Shown: positions 43,314-54,428 of the stretch, in pieces
Layout: each line of letters opens with the position of its first letter
How positions within the stretch are numbered: the stretch's first letter is position 1
DNA from: Massospora cicadina
Lineage: Eukaryota; Entomophthoromycota; Entomophthoromycetes; Entomophthorales; Entomophthoraceae
Reading direction: 5' to 3'
DNA: 64,000 bases
Assembly (NCBI GenBank): GCA_022478985.1
Contig: JAKSZP010009287.1
Span: forward strand, 62,001 to 126,000
Notes under the pieces: generated by a model
What the model saw: the letters and a program-made list of their open reading frames with translations, nothing else
Databases searched by the model: none
What the model was told of the DNA's origin: nothing
Program-made: the position numbers and the translations under genes

Positions 43314-45320
43314 ATAAGACTCATTAAAGATCACTAAGCATTCTTGAGGTGATACAGGGATGTCAGCATTAAGTGCCTCGTCCTTCATGCTTAATGCTTT
43401 CTTCCGCCTTCATGGCAATTTTCTTCCAACTAGTCTTGGCGCTATGACAAAATACTTGCAGTAGGATCCTTGAGGTCTGGGGTTTTTTGGTTCTCAACAA
43501 CTTGGACTTAAGAACAGCTGGGAGAGGCGGATGCAGAGGAGTTAGGATGCAGTATAGATGCAAGAACCTGATTAAGTGCTTCCTTAATTTCCTGGTTACA
43601 GGTGAAGTTTTTTTGGATAATCATGTGAATTTGGACCTCAGGATAAGATCCTATTGTGGAGAGGACTACGGTTATGGCTTTGTACAATGTAATACAATTA
43701 GTGGTCACCATGGGTTGTTCTTAGGCATAGAATCAGCTTGAGAATCCGCGGGACTTTCTCTTTTGTTCAAACGAATGGACATGATTTCTGCTTCTGATTG
43801 GCCAAGGTCTGGTTGCTTCTGAATCTGAAGTAGCGCAATATAGACTTGTTCCCATGTATGACATTCCTATAGAAGGGGAGTCATACTTTTCCTGGAAGGT
43901 ACTATTCAGGCAGGAGTGAATTTGCCTCACCTTCTGATGGTAGGTGGGCTCCTCCATTGAGCTTATAAGTGTACTAAGGAATGCAATATTTTCCATTTTC
44001 TTGATAAATTTCTCTTAAATTTAGCCTAAAAATAGTCACCGTAGTAATGGAAAGAGTGTTATTGGCAGGAGCTGGTTCAGGCTCAGAGATTTTTGGTTTT
44101 CACATCATCACAAGGGACTTGTTGGTCAAATCATGATCTTAATCCTTTTAAATTCTCCTGAATCTCATCTCAATTTCGATTAAAAGGTAATTGAGGATTT
44201 AAGGGCAACTTGCCCCTTCAGAGCCTATATTTTGAATGATGGAGAAGCAATTAACTCTTAAAATCACTCAAGTGTGTTTTGAACCCGCGCCAGGTTTGTT
44301 CAAGTTGGGTGATGCAGTTATTGGTGAGCTTAGAAAATGCACTGGAATAATCCATCTTGTCCAACAAGTCAATAATAAAGACACTGGGACTAAGAGGAAC
44401 TCTGACTACTAAAAGCTTGCATCCCTGAGATACATTTATATTTGATCCATAAAGAATTAAGTCCATTTGAATGTCTTGTTTTAAGATTAGTTAGGATCGC
44501 TATGAGTAGGAACTGAGGGTTGGAAGGTCCTTGGGGTCCTTAAGGACCCTAAGGACCTTCAGGCCTTTAATTCCTTGAGGCGATATCATGGGAGGCTAAC
44601 TCCTTGTAATGCTGCTGGAGTGCCCGCACAAGGTCCTTGATCTGGTCAATGCATTGGCTCCAGGTGGTCTAAAGGAGTTGTACGTTTAGGTGAATCTGGT
44701 CCTCATGGTACCATGAAATTCCACTATCTAGCATAGCAAGTTGATTATGAGCATCATTGATTAGCTGACGGTTATTGACAATGGCAACATGATTGTCATG
44801 AACAAAGGAGCAGGCAGAATTATAGAAATTGACAACATCTGAATGTAGGGTTTGAGTGAGCCCTTAGTTGTTGTGCCACTTCAAAATGATGCAAAACAAC
44901 TATTTGTAGGATGTGATATATGGCTGTATGGACGAAGCTTTTGATATAGCATTCAGTACCCAAAGACAATCTCCCAAGAGTAGTAGAGCCTTTGTATATA
45001 ATTCTTGCATTAAGGAAGGCACTGAAGTGGCTTGGGAGCAACTGAAGTAGCCTCTCATGGAGTAGATGCCATTCAATAGCTTTTGATTTATTTCTTTGAG
45101 GTTCACATATTGGTGTTAATAACTATTGTGATTCTTGAACAGTAAGGTGAATTGGAAGGTGGCCCAAAAGTCTAGGCTTTCAGGTCTTATAGGAGTTACT
45201 TCATAGTGAGAGGTGTTAATCCATTGAGTTACACTTTCAATCAATTGGCAGGTGGCCTTCTTGATTTCTATTATTCTACGTTTTTTGTGATAGACGTTTT
45301 TCACTTGTACAGCTTGGAGC
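43314..45320 (-). pseudogene. Element A Gag, N-terminal part, decayed
   Basis: Lies between the right edge of F and the PBS of A. Several minus frames are open: 43,711-43,508, 43,996-43,733 and 44,466-44,251. The latter two are charged, helix-rich and Gag-like (LDKMDYSSAFSKLTNN; QKVRQIHSCLNSTFQEKYD). I cannot align them firmly to the capsids of C, D or E, so the assignment rests mainly on position and orientation. Confidence 0.5.
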
Positions 45321-45340
45321 ACCCCTGTAGTGAACACCAT
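45321..45340 (-). other. Primer-binding site of element A
   Basis: Minus strand ATGGTGTTCACTACAGGGGT, next to the 5' LTR, matching the shared consensus with two changes. Confidence 0.65.
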
Positions 45341-45341
45341 T

Positions 45342-45810
45342 TTCTTGGCTTAACAGTTATCTTTACTGCAGCCAAAGTCAAATGGCCCAAACTTGTAAAA
45401 CTAGTGGAGAGGTCAATGAAGACAAAAATATGGGGCTAAATCAACTACTTTAATGAGTTAAAATGATTTCAATTTATAGGGTGACTGGAGACACGATGCT
45501 GAGAGGAACTCCATGGCCCCATACAATCAGAATCTTTCACTTCCTTAAAATCAACTTCTTTATTGAATCCCCATTGTTCTACATCAGCCCTGTGACTGTA
45601 AGGTTGGGAGTCGCACCTTTCGAGATTTGGGAAGTGGAGGTGCAATTCCAGAAGGCATCTCCATCAATTATCATGCGCATGATACTTCATGATCAAATTC
45701 CCCATTGGTGCATTTGAGAAAGGTTTTGATTATAAGGGTTTTGGAGTCAACTTATTGAGGCTCGATTTGGGAGTAGGGATCTTGACAACTTGTCCTCTCA
45801 AATCCAGACA
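45342..45810 (-). repeat. 5' LTR of element A
   Basis: 469 bp; aligns with 1-408. The minus-strand start reads TGTCTGGATTTGAG; the far end, next to the PBS, has lost the usual CA. A plus-strand TTCAA follows at 45,811. Confidence 0.7.
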
Positions 45811-47238
45811 TTCAATACATCAAATGCCACTTTTTTTATAAGTTGGCACCCTTTTTCTCCCCTTTTTGGCCTAGAACCCACCCGCGATACGTTACACCAA
45901 ATATGTGTCTTCACCACATCCCAAGGGGTTGCAATAAAGTATATTGAGGATTGAATACTGGAAGAGATGAATGAATGCATAGCTAGCTAAAACCACCGGC
46001 GTCTCACCCCTAAGGATGTGCCCAGATGGCAAATATGTTTCTGCTGTCAAAGGTATGGTTCATCGCCCATGTTTACCCCTTCAAAGACATTTTCTACTTA
46101 TCACTTAACGTTATACTTTATTGCTGGTATGGACCAACTACTTACACACCGCTTATTAATGATATCTTGACCCTGCATAAAAGGTGTCCTAGGACTTTTC
46201 AGACAAAATGTCCCACACCACCTCAATACTCACCGGATCCTCAAGCCTGCCACCTTCAAGGACGCGACCCCAGTGCCATAAAGGGGCACTGGCCCTGCGC
46301 CAGATTTTAGCGGCCTCCCTAGGACTCCCTCAAAGCTCGGCAACTGTCATCAGAGAATGGCTTACAAACCACTTGGGACACAGTTATAAACTATCCATGA
46401 GCTGGTACTGAAACTAGGCACATTGTGCCCTCAAGTGGGTAGGAAGATGCATTTACCACGCTTTCCTGAACATAAGGAATGGCCCCGGCCTCAGCCCCCT
46501 CAACCACACCCTAGTCCACATATAAGTATTGTCACCTTCTGCTGCAATCCATTTGACATACCCCATTAAATCCTAACCTCCTCAAACTTCTGCCCCACTG
46601 TCAAATGCAATCTCAGGACACTCTAGTAGGAGGTTAACCACCCAGTTTTTTAAGCAAAAATGTTAAACATGTTGTGTCAAGTTCTCTGATGCTTGTACAG
46701 AACAGGGGGCTGAACTAAACCCGCTTTCCAGCACAAGAGCTGCCCACGGTGTGCTGAGCTGATTGACACCCACCTTCAATTTCCTTTACCTGACCCCACA
46801 TGCTTTTTTTGGGTAAAAATATGCAGATTCCTACAAGTGGAACCCTGGCTTAGGCACCCAGTTCAAGGTATTTGTCTAACTGCTTGCTCCCCAATTGCCT
46901 CAATCCCTCTGAATACTGGCATTTGGCATTGTGGTATGGAGTATCCATAATTAATACCTCTGCGCTACTTCTGAGTCTCTTCTGCGGACATTTCCCCACA
47001 TGTTTACCCATTTCCAGGCGCACTTTGATATGGCCTGAAAAATTTCCCCACATTATTAATCTCCAGCAGATCCAGATGACCTGATGCTCAGCTCTGGTGG
47101 ATTACTCCCTTCCATTTCTTGATTCATCCATCACTTTCTCCGCCTCAAGCTCTTAAGAGCTCAGGCGTAATTTAAAAATTTGGTTAATCCCACACCCTGG
47201 GTTGGGACCTTATAGTACTTATAAATAAAATAAAATTA
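45811..47238 (+). mobile_element. C-rich LINE-like fragment (L3) with L-type 3' end
   Basis: From about 46,000 the plus strand becomes C-rich, like L2. The last 60 bp (about 47,177-47,238: TTGGTTAAT, CCCTGG, then TTATAAATAAAATAAAATT) resemble the 3' end of L1/L2 (TTGGTAAT, CCCTGG or CACTGG, then a TTATATAATAATAATA or TTAAATAAAATAA tail). Internal text differs from L1/L2: LRQILAASLGLPQSS near 46,288 and a Cys-rich stretch near 46,673. It could be a truncated longer partner element. I find no target duplication and the left edge is not defined. Confidence 0.4.
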
Positions 47239-47249
47239 GAAACTTGAAA

Positions 47250-47470
47250 AATTGACAAAGATACAAAAAATGAGGAAAGGAAGGGGGCTTACATGGACTA
47301 TTTTTGTTATCTTTGATGTAAATGGGGGTTCTCTACACAAGCACTAAATCTTTACCATACAACCAGTCAGTCAAGGTGGGTATATGAGTAGGTGTTCTAT
47401 AAGATAAAGTTAGCGGGAACTACCCAGCTTATTTCCTATTGAGGCAAGCCTAACATTACCCTTTCCTTTT
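47250..47470. repeat. Dispersed repeat, copy 1
   Basis: Matches 48,745-48,985 with moderate divergence: TCTACACAAG, GGTGGGTATA-like text, and GAGGCAAGCCTAA versus GAGGCTAGCCTAAT. Both lie in the same orientation about 1.5 kb apart. Family unknown. Confidence 0.5.
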
Positions 47471-47718
47471 TGACAAAACTTTCGATAAGGTTGGCCTATA
47501 TAGTCTCAATCTTTATGGGTAAAACCCTCCTAGGGTAAAGTGATGATGAAATGCTGTGCCATTGGAATAAAAGGGTAGAGTATGTTACTCTATACTAGGA
47601 GATAAGTGGGCAATGGAGGGTGCTGAACAGCAGTGGATGGATGGAAGCATGAAGGGGTTACATTGAGGGATAGAAGGTTAGAAGCCCCATCATTGGGCAA
47701 AAGATCCAAAGCAAATTG

Positions 47719-47940
47719 TTAGCTCTTTTTGGATATCACAAAGAGATTTGTGAGTGACAGGATCGAACTCGACTGCAGGACATATTTATACCATGTATCT
47801 TGACCCCAGAGTAACAACCAGATGCTACTGTAGTCAAATGTTTGATATTGTTTGAACAACCCCACACATGGAACCAGAACATTCTGAGCAGCAGCTTGCA
47901 AAGGATGGCCATAGGATCCAGACAACAAACCCACTAACAT
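47719..47940 (-). other. Open minus frame, hydrophobic, part of the repeat family
   Basis: 73 codons, rich in Leu, Val, Ser and Tyr (PLQAAAQNVLVPCVGLFKQY; SIWLLLWGQDTWYKYVL). A second minus frame at 49,980-49,771 has a similar plan (FVDAVSLCILLLFIPF; PWIILLPGGDQISNYF). Together they suggest a decayed protein in a duplicated unit. No family recognised. Confidence 0.3.
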
Positions 47941-48744
47941 ATGAAAGAGTGGGGGCGGATAGGAAGGGCGATAAAGGGATGTCCATGCTGTACTGCAGCA
48001 TAGATTAATTTGGACTTTCCCATAATTTAATGACTAGGGGATCCCAAGTTTGCTTTGGTTTGCAATTCATAGTACCCAAGGAATCACCTGAGGCACAAAA
48101 AAACTAGTATTACAAAGGCCTGAGATATCTATATGATGAGAAGAAAACTGTTAAAGCTGGTACACGTTGGTCGCAATGAACATTATAATGCACAAAATGC
48201 TTTGCAAAGAATTGAAACCTAAAATTACAGGAAGGGATCTCTCTATATAAAAAACGTAGAATGAATAAGAAAAGGATAGTTAGTTAACTCACTATTGAGA
48301 ACACTGGCCTATATAAAGGGGAATGGGCATATGTGGGTATCTTCACTGTTCTTGAAAAAACTTACACATGCAGTATCGTCTCCAGTTGTAAACATATTTT
48401 TGAGTACACTCATGGGAAATTGTCAGAACTACAAAACATTACAAGAATTTTAAGTGGGGGAATGATGGAGTATGCAAGAATTGGCAGCTACCAAATTTAG
48501 CTATCTAAATTTTTTTGAATATTTCCATATTTATATGCGCTCTATTCTTGGAGTTTTGGCGCTTGATTGAACCCAAAAATTGCAAAATTTAAAAAATATA
48601 TCATGGAAATGTAAAAAGTTGAGATGACATCAGGAGCTAGTAAAATTTAATGTTTGGCTTGAAATCAAGTAATTTAAATTATGAAGATCATAAATAGGGA
48701 CTTAGACTTGGTACTTGGATTAAAAAAAAATAAAAGTGACTTGG
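47941..48744. other. AT-rich stretch without clear features
   Basis: No frame longer than about 60 codons and no repeat found, except that it separates the two copies of the dispersed repeat. Two TATATAAA-type runs (near 48,245 and 48,312) are present by chance or as old promoters. Confidence 0.5.
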
Positions 48745-48985
48745 AAAGTTTTGAAAATAGGTAAAAATTGAAAAAAATGTGCAATTGAAAGAAAGCTTAA
48801 CTGTAGTAGTTTTGTCATTTTAAGGTATAGATGGGGGATCACTCTACACAAGAGCCTAATCTCTCAACATATAATAAGCTAAAAAAGGTAAGTATAATAA
48901 TGGGTCTTTATGGGAAGAAAAGTAGCAGACAATATCTGGCTAATTGACTTCTGAGGCTAGCCTAATGCCAACTATCAAGTATGAC
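48745..48985. repeat. Dispersed repeat, copy 2
   Basis: Second copy of the block at 47,250-47,470, same orientation. Confidence 0.5.
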
Positions 48986-49383
48986 ATCTAGTTTTGGTAA
49001 TCACCAAAAATCCCATATTTTTTTCATACATCAAACTGTCATGTAAATAATCAGGTCCATTTCTCATCATTCAAGTTTTAATTAATGGAGCATTTCAATT
49101 GGAATTACCACCTCATTAAAAGATTTACCTTTACTCTCACACTTCCACCCTGTCCTCTTTTGAGGGGCAGAAGCTCATGAAATTTGAGTCCATGATGGTG
49201 AAGGGTGCGCTAGGACTTAATTTAATAAAATTCCGAGTTTGCAACAGTTGAAACGTAGTCTGCTTTATCTATTCTGGATAAGATACCCAGATTATGAGAA
49301 CATCTGAATTCTTTCCAAAAATTGTAATATATTATAAGCACTCTTTAGTGATTCGCATAAACAAAATCCTAGTGCCCCAATAT

Positions 49384-49608
49384 TTACCTAACCCTTATGA
49401 CAGTCATTTTGGTGATTAAGCTACCAATAACATATAATAATGCTCTGGAGAAGGTCCATAGGAGGTCGTAGACCCTTTCCTTATAGAAAAGGGCATATAA
49501 GTTCTTTTGCACAGCTTTCAAGGTGGACAGGACCTTGTACCCCTTTAGAGCTAAAAGGGTACCGATTCTAGGTCTATGCCTCTTACAAAGCTTAATGAAT
49601 TGCTGCAC
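49384..49608 (-). other. Open minus frame of unknown origin
   Basis: 74 codons, basic and hydrophobic (KLCKRHRPRIGTLLALKGYK; LLYVIGSLITKM). It lies between the second repeat copy and the frame at 49,771-49,980 on the same strand, so it may belong to the same decayed unit. No family recognised. Confidence 0.25.
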
Positions 49609-49770
49609 TTCTTGGATAAAGTATGGGTAGCGGCTGTTCCCCCCAGTATAACTCTACCCCAACCCCCAACCAACATCAGGGCTAAACCCTTTACTATCAA
49701 TGATCCATCTGAAAATATGTGCTAGAATTTAGGTAGCTCTGTACTAAATTTACAAATAGTTTCACCACTA

Positions 49771-49980
49771 TCACAACAAACCTACTTTCTTCAACCAAAC
49801 AGAGAAATCAACCTGAAGATCCCTCTTTTGGAAATAATTTGATATCTGGTCACCCCCAGGTAAAAGTATAATCCAAGGTAAATGAGGTAAAAATGGTATA
49901 AACAGTAATAATATACAAAGAGAAACTGCGTCAACAAATTTCTGATGCTGTCTTAACAACCTTGAATAAATAAAGCTCAT
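49771..49980 (-). other. Open minus frame, partner of 47,719-47,940
   Basis: 69 codons with a hydrophobic core. Shares the order Leu/Val-rich helix, Pro, W-I/L-LL, G-G/Q-D with the frame at 47,719-47,940, and the underlying DNA also aligns loosely. Confidence 0.3.
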
Positions 49981-52092
49981 AGCTGGCCACTCTAACCCCT
50001 AAAATGGAAGACCAAGTCCCTGAATCATTGATAATTGCATAGTTAAGTTTAAGGCAATTAAATCTTACCAATTCTTTTCCGCCATCCCATAATCATAAAT
50101 CCCAATAGCCTGCATACCGAAAGTTTATGGTAGTCTTATTATTTTTGGTGTTTTTAATAAAAACCTAATCTCATAAAATCATCATTTCCTTATTTTAGAA
50201 ACCTACAAAACTTCATGTCATTCCACTCACTTAATAATGCTTATGAAAAGGAAGCGCCTCATTCTGTTGGTGGTGGTTATGGGCCTATAACCTTATTCTT
50301 ATGGTTTGTTTTTTTATGTACAGAAGATCCGCTAGATTTAAAGATTAAGAGGACATTTTATAAAAACCTAACACGCCCAATCCTACTCTTAATCTAGACT
50401 AAACACTTAACCTTCTCACCATCGTTTAGAACGACAATTCCCTGTGACCTTAAAATTCTGTGGAGGTTGATCAAGCTCCCACGATGGAAAACATATTGTT
50501 TTTTGGAACTCCAATTCCCTAACAAACAGCTCGAAAACTCATTGACTTATAGTAGGGTGATAATATAGATTTCTGCCCTTTCTACGGCGAGCAAAACATT
50601 ATAGATTGATAAAGTGCAGTTAATTATATCTATGCAGGGTTAAGGCTCATTTACATACTCACCTTCCCTTTTACTGAATAATAATCATAGTATTTATAAT
50701 CACCAAAAAACTTTAATCAAGGAGATTTGGATAAAGCCCAGTTGAATTGTGAAAGAAGTTAGCCTAAAGCATGAAATCAGTTTCTAAGGTCATAATTTTT
50801 AGAAATTTGTTTTCAAGATATATGACTTTGTACACCTTATATATCATAGCTCTCCTAAAGGGTTGCACTTACCACAAGTCACGCCATATCAAATCTCATT
50901 ATAGATATTATATCTGGAGGTAGACATAGATGCTTTAACTTCTATACACAGTATGAACATTTCAAGCTATAGATACCTAATAAACATGAAAAATTTATCT
51001 ATCAATAGATCTGCAATTCTAAACTCGCAGATATGTGTAGTGGCAGTTACATAACTAGATTTAAGGGCTATAAGTGATATCTATGTAATGATATATTGAT
51101 AGAATTGAGCATTCTAACCTATTATGTATGCACCTTCTCAAAAATTACATCTAAATTTGTGATACTATAATTATAAATGAGTTGAGATTTACTCATCTAA
51201 TATATAAATATAAAAAACATATCAGTCCTGTACTAATAAGATGCCGCGTTGCATTAAGCAGGGGTTTTTTAACTTGCTATATATACTAAGCCTTTTTTAT
51301 ATATCAAGTTGATAGTAGCTGAGCTATCATGTAGTATAGAGTTTACGGCTAATATATAAAGTTTTTAAGTTAGATGTACGGCATATAAGCACCTTAACAT
51401 GGCTCTAAATGGCACAATTTAGAATGATCATTATTCTTCAAGGGTAACTGATTTCCTTATACCTAACCATTGATATAGATTGCTATATTCCACTAATAAA
51501 TTGCAGATAAAAGCTTGACCCCTTATCTCAGAAAGAATAGCATGATGTATGGCATATTTACTGAGATATTATTCATAAAGCACTATTTTAACCACTGAAA
51601 AAGAGCAGAAGTGGATTTCTGAAGTTTTTATATAAAAAATGGCCTTGTTTTAAATCATAGTATATCTGGACGAGTTGTAATACCTATTTCAAGGCGGGAG
51701 ATTTTAATATAAGTACATCAACTATCACTATACTGAGCACTTGGTTTAACATTATAATTTACAGCCCATAAAACTATCTGTTAATTAATTATTGCAGATA
51801 TTTTTAAACAGAAGGATTTATTAATGCAAGAAGGCTAACTGTAATAAAGCAAAATTTAACTAAAATTAATCATGGTTGAAAAACAAATGGCGCATAAGTT
51901 AAAATTACTATTAAAAGTTCTATTTCTCATGTTATTGTTACAAAGTGTAATTCTAATAAACTACTCAATCTGGATTACTAGAAGCGCTTTTTAGATTGGG
52001 CATTGCTAGTGTGACCTTGGTCTAGCAGTATACCAAACCCATGGATTAAAGTTTCTCTGGTGTGTTGGCATATAAGCGAGGCTATTTTATGA
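49981..52092. other. AT-rich DNA without recognisable genes
   Basis: Long stretch with dense stops in all frames, many TATATA runs (especially 50,820-51,400) and no LTR, knuckle or RT motif that I can find. Probably ancient decayed repeats or intergenic DNA. Confidence 0.6.
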
Positions 52093-52454
52093 CAGTGATT
52101 CACAAAGTGGTCCGTACAGACCCTCAGGGGTCCATGGAGCCTTTGATGGGGTCCATGGAAAATTAAAATTAATTTTGGTGTCCATATGAACCACTTTATG
52201 GGAATTTGATCTAATCAAAAAATCAATTCTGATGAATTTATAATGTGAAGTACATAAAATATATTCGATAGTTTTTTACAAAAACTAGTAATTTTTCAGT
52301 GTTATGAGATAGCATTTTTTCATGGTTACTTTTTTATATTTAATATCTATTTGTAAATTATATTCTAGGTTGATTTTTGCATTAAGAAGGGGTCCATTAG
52401 CAAAGTAATGCAATGAGAAGGGGTTCCTTGACAAATAAAATTTGGGAATCACTG
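52093..52454. mobile_element. hAT-like MITE with terminal inverted repeats
   Basis: 362 bp. It begins CAGTGATTCACAAAGTGGTC and its end, read on the minus strand, begins CAGTGATTCCCAAATTTTAT: 9 identical terminal bases, then a one-base difference, then CAAA. CAGTG ends with a subterminal GGGGTCCATGGA-type block are typical of hAT superfamily MITEs. No coding capacity. The 8-bp flanks (TTTTATGA and ATCTATAG) do not match clearly, so the target duplication is lost or the edge is off by a base. Confidence 0.6.
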
Positions 52455-54408
52455 ATCTATAGGTTAGAAATTCTGCCTTTTTTAAATATAGCATTATTAC
52501 TAAGATTAAGGGAGCACAACAATTAGGCCTTTATGACAGTACATACATAGTTCAACTTGGTGAAATAAGAGATATCTTAACCATTGTTTAATAACTTAGA
52601 AGTGAGGCCCAACTTTAATATTGATTGTCACAAGGTATAATTGTGCCAGTTGGTATAAGCGCTAGTTGTGGTATGCTATATTTAATAGAGTGTTATTTTT
52701 CTATAGGTCTTTCAGGATTTGGTGGTGCTGAAATCCTAGCACATCCTTGGAAAGGATATACCAATGAGGCTCCTAAGAACCTTTCTCAACCCCAGGTAGC
52801 AGTGTGATACTAAGTGAGTCCAGAATAGCCTTACCTATAAGGCTATCTTCCAAGAGTTGTTAGATCCTCCAGACCCTTGCTGCGCCAGCACCTACAACTT
52901 TTACTGCATCACTCATCTTGACTTAGGAGCCAATTAAGTATATCACCATGGTAATCTCCATAGATAGTTTTCTCATCCCGCTCTGAAAACCCAACTATAT
53001 ACCTGTTTTGTTTCGCCTTACGCTCCCCAACTACAGTGGTTCTTGGGCTTTGTGCATTAAAAATGGTTAAGCTACATTAGCTGGTCCTTGGACATAGCAT
53101 TTAACTTATTAGCCCTACTATAGCTATCAGTTAAGAAAAGCTCTACCAAGCTAAAAAATGTGTTGGTAGATGTCTGGGTAAGGGCGTTGTATGTTTTCTA
53201 ATAAAGCAAGTGGAAGTTTTTGTATAAAGAGTAAGCTTCATTGTCTGACAGACTTTACAATGGGATTTATATAGCTGATTACCATTTTTCCCTTTTTAAT
53301 GCTAAACTGTGAAGCCTGCGGGTCTTTGACAAGCTAGTGCACAGGTTTAGTCCTAGCTGGAACCTTAGCATCTTCTTATTAATTACGCTTGTTGTACACA
53401 GACAAAGGTCTCATCTCACAAAGCACCATATAGAGGTAACTACGCAATGTTTAATACTCAGTCTCTAGTGTAGTATTGACTATACCATTGATGATTTATA
53501 TAAACAGTAAACCAAAATTTGGGAAAATATAGATTTTAATTTATTGTGAAAATTAGGGATAACATGAGTGATTAATTATCCTCTGACAATTTCATCCAAA
53601 CTTTTTAGAGTATAATTAACAATGAGTATAATGCAAAAAAATAGTATAATATTTTCAAGTTTGTGAGATATTCATAAAATCAATGAAAAACTTTGCGTGA
53701 TGATTCAGAAATGGAGCTAGAGTTTAAAGGACAATTAATGCCTACATGCGCTTAAAACTAAATTAGTTAGATTACTTAGTAAAAATTCTCATGTGTACCT
53801 GCTTAATAAACATAGTGATAATTATAGTAGATATAACAAAAACTGAAGCCAGAGTCAAGTTAACACTATATGACACATCTCCCTCTTAATTTGGCTTAGA
53901 CTATAATAGTATTCTTATAATAATGGTTGAGTCTTATAATAGGTCTTAAGAATTCTGTATGATCCCTATTGATGACGCTTCTTTCATTTAGGCATATGAC
54001 AATGTTAACATTGAACGCTGTTTGTATAAGTATTAAATAAGTCTCTTTGTTAGGATTGACGAAAAAATTAATGATCCAGATAATGCCTGATATCCTCTTT
54101 ATTACCAAATACTTTCTAGTATTCCCACCATGACTGGCTGCTTATACGTTGAGTGTACTAGTCTTTTGTGAAGAGAAACCCCTCAACTACACGGCCAAAA
54201 TGTCAGACACTACTCCAGGCAAAGTACTCCCATACTGCCGCCCAATTTCTTAAGTTCCTTTTTTTAACACCTCAATCTCCTTATTTTCGCCTCCTTTTTA
54301 ATTTTTTTATTGTAGTACAGGTTTATGCTTTCACTATGAATTTAAATTCTCTGTTTGACAATTTTTGCTATTTTTTTAATATTTTCAAATATTCCTTTTT
54401 TATTAATC
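52455..54408. other. AT-rich DNA without recognisable genes
   Basis: Only short frames, none with a recognisable motif. The stretch 52,600-53,400 is less AT-rich and may be an old coding remnant on either strand, but I cannot place it. Confidence 0.5.
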
Positions 54409-54428
54409 AAACGCTGGGCTATTGTGGG

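Larger units (their letters stand above)
1..45810 (-). mobile_element. Element A: outermost Ty3/Gypsy LTR retrotransposon, interrupted by B and F
   Basis: Minus-strand Gypsy element and host of the nested stack. Its parts lie at 1-2,949, 9,739-11,886 and 43,309-45,810. Reading on the minus strand the order is 5' LTR (45,810-45,342), PBS, Gag, protease, dUTPase-like domain, RT, RNase H, integrase, 3' LTR (408 to beyond position 1). The two LTRs align recognisably but are strongly diverged, fitting the oldest insertion. Without B and F the element would be about 7.6 kb. The RT leader resumes across B and the LTR pair brackets everything else, so the assignment rests on several independent joins. 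The 5-bp flank at the right edge reads TTCAA; its left partner lies outside the window. Confidence 0.75.

Noticed and set aside
47755..47785. tRNA-like T-arm text (TCGAACTC) as part of a tRNA or SINE
   Set aside because: No acceptor stem, anticodon arm or box A could be found around it.
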